64,000 nt of DNA from Carboxylicivirga linearis (GTDB lineage Bacteria; Bacteroidota; Bacteroidia; Bacteroidales; Marinilabiliaceae): NCBI RefSeq assembly GCF_018271995.1, contig NZ_JAGUCO010000001.1, positions 716,180 to 780,179 on the forward strand. Direction: 5' to 3'. Shown here piece by piece: positions 61,193-64,000 of this stretch. Position numbers and translations under genes: made by a program. Every line of letters starts with the position of its first letter. Position 1 is the stretch's first letter. Under the pieces are notes generated by a model, which searched no databases, was not told where the DNA came from, and saw only the letters and a list, made by a program, of their open reading frames with translations.

Positions 61193-63430
61193 ATGTTAAG
61201 AATAAGATTGGGACTGTTGGCTCTCATCTTCTCTTGTAGTGTTTTTGCACAAGTTTCTGATGTTTTAAAAGGAAGTGTAAACGCAAAGGAGAAAGATGGT
61301 ATTGTTGAGTTAGTGGGAGCAAATGTGTATTGGTTAAATACTCAGAATGGAACTATTACACAAGCAGATGGAAGCTTTAGCCTACCGTATGTCAATGGTA
61401 AAGGGCAATTGGTAATTAGTTATATAGGTTATATTTCAGATACAGTAGATGTCGTTAGTCGAGATTATGTAGAGGTTATTTTGCAACCTGACCAGGAGCT
61501 AGATGAAATTCAGGTATCGGGAAGAAAGGCAGGTACTCATATCTCGCGCATTGATCCGATGTCAACAGTTAAAGTTACTGGTGAGGAGTTGTGTAAAGCG
61601 GCTTGCTGTAATCTTAGCGAGAGTTTCGAAACCAATGCATCGGTTGATGTGGCTTATTCCGATGCCGCAACGGGGGCCAAGCAGATTCAGCTTTTAGGAT
61701 TGTCGGGTAATTATGTGCAAATGATGACGGAGAACATCCCCAACTTCAGAGGTTTGGCTACTCCTTACGGATTAACTTACATCCCTGGTCCGTGGATGGA
61801 TGGTATTCAAATTTCGAAAGGAACATCAAGTGTAATTAACGGATACGAAGCCTTGACAGGACAGATTAATGTAGAGTATAAAAAGCCTGTTAATGCCGAG
61901 AAGTTTTATCTCAATTTGTTTGGCACAGACATGGGACGTGCCGAGGTCAATACACATGGTTCTATCCATATTAATGATAAACTAAAAACGGCCGTCCTGG
62001 CACATTATTCAAAAGATATGATATCTAATGATTTGAATGATGACGGATTTAGAGATGAGCCACTGCTGAATCAGGTGAATGTGATGAACCGGTGGGAGTA
62101 TAATAACAAAAAAGGATGGGTTACTCAGTTAGGATTCAAATATATTGGAGAGGAACGTTTAGGGGGGCAGATGGATTTTGATGATGATGTACCGTCGGCA
62201 GATTTGTATGGTATAAATATCGATACCAAAAGATTGGAAGGTTTCTTTAAATCAGGATATGTTTTTGATGATGACTTTACCAGTCTGGCTATTGTTGCCA
62301 ATGCCTCAAAGCACGACCAAAATTCGTTTTATGGACTTAAAACTTATGATGCAGCTCAAACCTCCTTGTACTTTAATCTGATTTTTCAATCGTATTTAGG
62401 CAATGAGAATAATAAGTTCAGTACCGGTATGTCGTATCAAATGGATGATTTCGACGAAGATTTGTTAATAGATTTTCAACATCCAGAACTGATGACTAAT
62501 TATTCGCGACGCGAATCGGTACCTGGTTTATATTTTCAGTATACATATGTATTGCCCGAGAAATTTACATTGATTGCAGGTGTGCGATCAGATTTTCATA
62601 ACTTATACGGAACTCTTTTTACTCCACGATTACATCTGAAGTATAATATAACGCCTAATACAATTCTTAGAGCATCGGCAGGTAAAGGTTTCAGAAGCCC
62701 CAATGTGCTAGCTGAGAATAGTTACCTGCTGGCTAGTTCGCGCGACATATATATTACTGATGACATCGAGATGGAAGAAGCCTGGAATTATGGAGCGAAT
62801 GTTACTCAATACATTCCTGTAAACGGAAAAGAGCTCACTATTAATATGGAGTATTATCGAACCGACTTTATTAATCAGTTGGTGGCTGATGCTGATATAA
62901 GCGCACGTTCCATAAGTTTCTATAATCTGGATGGAGATTCGTATGCCAATAATTTTCAGGTCGAAGCAAAATACGAATTATTAAAAGGATTGGATGTGGT
63001 TGGAGCTTTTCGATATAACGATGTAAAAACTACTTACCACGGCCAGTTGATGAAACGTCCATTGATAAGTGATTACAAAGGATTGGTTACTCTTTCCTAT
63101 GCCACACCGCTCAAAAAGTGGCAGTTTGACTATACATTACAAATGAATGGAGGAGGTCGTGTGCCTTCTACTCAGGAAAACTCCATAGGAAACCAACGCC
63201 CTGATTCGTTCGATTCTTATCAGATTATGAATGCTCAGGTAACTAAGTTTTTCAGAAAGTGGAATGTGTATGTAGGAGCTGAGAATCTGGCAAATTTCAC
63301 TCAGGCTAACCCGATTATTGCTGGTGATAATCCTTTTGGTAATGAGTTTGATAGTTCATTAACCTGGGGGCCAGTACTTGGTCGAAGAATATATTTTGGA
63401 ATGAGATTCTTTATTGATAGAGATGAATAG
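61193..63430 (+). CDS. TonB-dependent outer-membrane receptor, probably for metal
   Basis: This 745-residue receptor has a signal peptide (residues 1 to about 20, CSVFAQ), a carboxypeptidase-regulatory-like domain (about 25-100, LKGSVNAKEKDGIVELVGANVYW), a plug (about 105-220) and a beta-barrel ending in FGMRFFIDRDE. The plug carries CKAACCNLSESFETNASVDVAYSDA; the CC motif is typical of a subfamily found next to copper/heavy-metal genes. Neighbours on both sides are metal-binding proteins, so a metal or metallophore is the likely substrate (inference). It is clearly separate from the SusC type. Confidence 0.93.
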   Translation: MLRIRLGLLALIFSCSVFAQVSDVLKGSVNAKEKDGIVELVGANVYWLNTQNGTITQADGSFSLPYVNGKGQLVISYIGYISDTVDVVSRDYVEVILQPDQELDEIQVSGRKAGTHISRIDPMSTVKVTGEELCKAACCNLSESFETNASVDVAYSDAATGAKQIQLLGLSGNYVQMMTENIPNFRGLATPYGLTYIPGPWMDGIQISKGTSSVINGYEALTGQINVEYKKPVNAEKFYLNLFGTDMGRAEVNTHGSIHINDKLKTAVLAHYSKDMISNDLNDDGFRDEPLLNQVNVMNRWEYNNKKGWVTQLGFKYIGEERLGGQMDFDDDVPSADLYGINIDTKRLEGFFKSGYVFDDDFTSLAIVANASKHDQNSFYGLKTYDAAQTSLYFNLIFQSYLGNENNKFSTGMSYQMDDFDEDLLIDFQHPELMTNYSRRESVPGLYFQYTYVLPEKFTLIAGVRSDFHNLYGTLFTPRLHLKYNITPNTILRASAGKGFRSPNVLAENSYLLASSRDIYITDDIEMEEAWNYGANVTQYIPVNGKELTINMEYYRTDFINQLVADADISARSISFYNLDGDSYANNFQVEAKYELLKGLDVVGAFRYNDVKTTYHGQLMKRPLISDYKGLVTLSYATPLKKWQFDYTLQMNGGGRVPSTQENSIGNQRPDSFDSYQIMNAQVTKFFRKWNVYVGAENLANFTQANPIIAGDNPFGNEFDSSLTWGPVLGRRIYFGMRFFIDRDE

Positions 63431-63452
63431 GTATAAAATAAAAACAATAACA

Positions 63453-63791
63453 ATGAAAAAGTTACTCGTAATTGTATTTATGGCAATGATGGTATTTAAT
63501 ATTAATGCCAAGGATAAGAAAAAAACAGCTGAAGTTATATTTAAAGTAGAAATGGATTGTCAGGGCTGTGTAAAAAAAATCAATAAGAATATACCTTTCG
63601 AGAAAGGTGTTAAAGGATTAAAGGTTGATCTGGAAGGGCAAAAAGTTACTGTCAATTACAGAGAGGATAAGACTAATAAAGAAGCATTGAAAAAAGCATT
63701 TGAAGAATTGGGATATAAAGCTGTGGAAATAAAAGAAGAAGATCACAAGGCTGATAGTGCTGGTAACGATCATCATAACCACAAGCATTAA
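63453..63791 (+). CDS. Exported heavy-metal-associated (HMA) domain protein with His-rich tail
   Basis: This 112-residue protein has a signal peptide (residues 1 to about 20, MVFNINAK) and one HMA domain (about 25-95) with the metal site MDCQGCVKKI (CxxC). The C-terminus is His-rich (DHHNHKH). HMA domains carry Cu(I), Zn or similar ions; here the protein would act in the periplasm, receiving from or giving to the receptor encoded 22 bp upstream. ATG 63453 is used, not the upstream in-frame ATG at 63414, which overlaps the receptor gene. Confidence 0.93.
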   Translation: MKKLLVIVFMAMMVFNINAKDKKKTAEVIFKVEMDCQGCVKKINKNIPFEKGVKGLKVDLEGQKVTVNYREDKTNKEALKKAFEELGYKAVEIKEEDHKADSAGNDHHNHKH

Positions 63792-63820
63792 TAAAGCATT
63801 TTCTGATGCCAAATAAAGGT

Positions 63821-63851
63821 AAAGACTATTCTCAGCGGATAGTCTTTATTG
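63821..63851. terminator. Terminator of the metal operon
   Basis: AAAGACTATTC and GGATAGTCTTT pair over 11 bp with one wobble around a 5-nt loop, followed by ATTGTTTTC. Confidence 0.7.
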
Positions 63852-63873
63852 TTTTCTTAGGTGGTGGAATTTC

Positions 63874-64000
63874 TTATTGTAAGTGATTCTTAAAAAAGTC
63901 CATTTTATTTTTGCCCCTAACCACCTCGTGTTTAATCCCGAAACACAAATTAACATACCTTACCTTCAAAAAGATTGGTTTTTGATTTGGACGTTCCAAA
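63874..64000 (-). CDS. Possible 3' end of a minus-strand gene, cut by the window edge
   Basis: The minus strand is open from the right edge to a stop at 63874, 41 codons ending KMDFFKNHLQ. The stretch is too short to identify, and the open frame may be chance. A bidirectional-looking terminator 23 bp further on is in keeping with a convergent gene end. Confidence 0.25.
   Translation of the reverse strand, partial: LERPNQKPIFLKVRYVNLCFGIKHEVVRGKNKMDFFKNHLQ

Overview
The window is from a member of the Bacteroidota. Evidence for this includes a SusC/SusD pair, a secreted protease with a type IX secretion C-terminal domain, DUF4831 and DUF4837 lipoproteins, promoters of the TTG-N20-TAnnTTTG kind, and a near absence of Shine-Dalgarno sites. 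[FeFe]-hydrogenases and an A/V-type ATPase suggest an anaerobic or facultatively fermentative member, for example of the Marinilabiliales; that placement is inference. No rRNA, tRNA, insertion sequence, prophage or CRISPR array was recognised.

Layout. 1-4.6 kb: the 3' part of a two-component-propeller histidine kinase, an Lrp/AsnC regulator and a divergent Cys/Met-metabolism PLP enzyme. 4.7-11.7 kb: a TetR-controlled RND efflux operon (adaptor, pump, degenerate crotonase-like protein, TolC-like channel) with two matching operator sites. 12.3-19.4 kb: an A/V-type ATPase operon (A, B, E, DUF2764, D, I, K) whose rotor subunit carries Na+-type ligands. 19.5-27 kb: housekeeping genes (tandem Usp, POT peptide transporter, NAD(P)HX repair enzyme, DUF4831 lipoprotein, PepD). 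27.5-37.8 kb: SusC, SusD, a surface lipoprotein and a secreted trypsin-like protease, which together look like a protein/peptide-use locus. 38-40.5 kb: an ECF-type sigma factor, a free-methionine sulfoxide reductase and folM-folX-folK (pterin metabolism). 41-44.6 kb: a TPR histidine kinase and an NtrC-type regulator.

44.7-51.1 kb (minus strand) is the most distinctive locus: a group-B-like [FeFe]-hydrogenase, a SpoIIE-type phosphatase, a HydS-like sensory [FeFe]-hydrogenase with a PAS domain, and a sigma-54 activator. Between the activator and the three-gene operon lie a sigma-54-type promoter and three copies of the palindrome TGTCCTA-N3-TAGGACA at enhancer distance. Together they read as a hydrogen/redox-responsive control circuit. 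Just beyond it, two tandem TonB-like genes share a 14-bp palindrome and a sigma-54-like element at nearly equal spacing, which suggests a second enhancer-type regulon.

53-64 kb: DUF4837, a TPR protein, a GH1 beta-glucosidase, a hierarchical tandem repeat (about 21 bp within 106 bp), a PAP2 phosphatase, a patatin-like lipase, an ATP-grasp-like protein, and a metal-handling operon (His/Cys-rich protein, TonB-dependent receptor, HMA protein).
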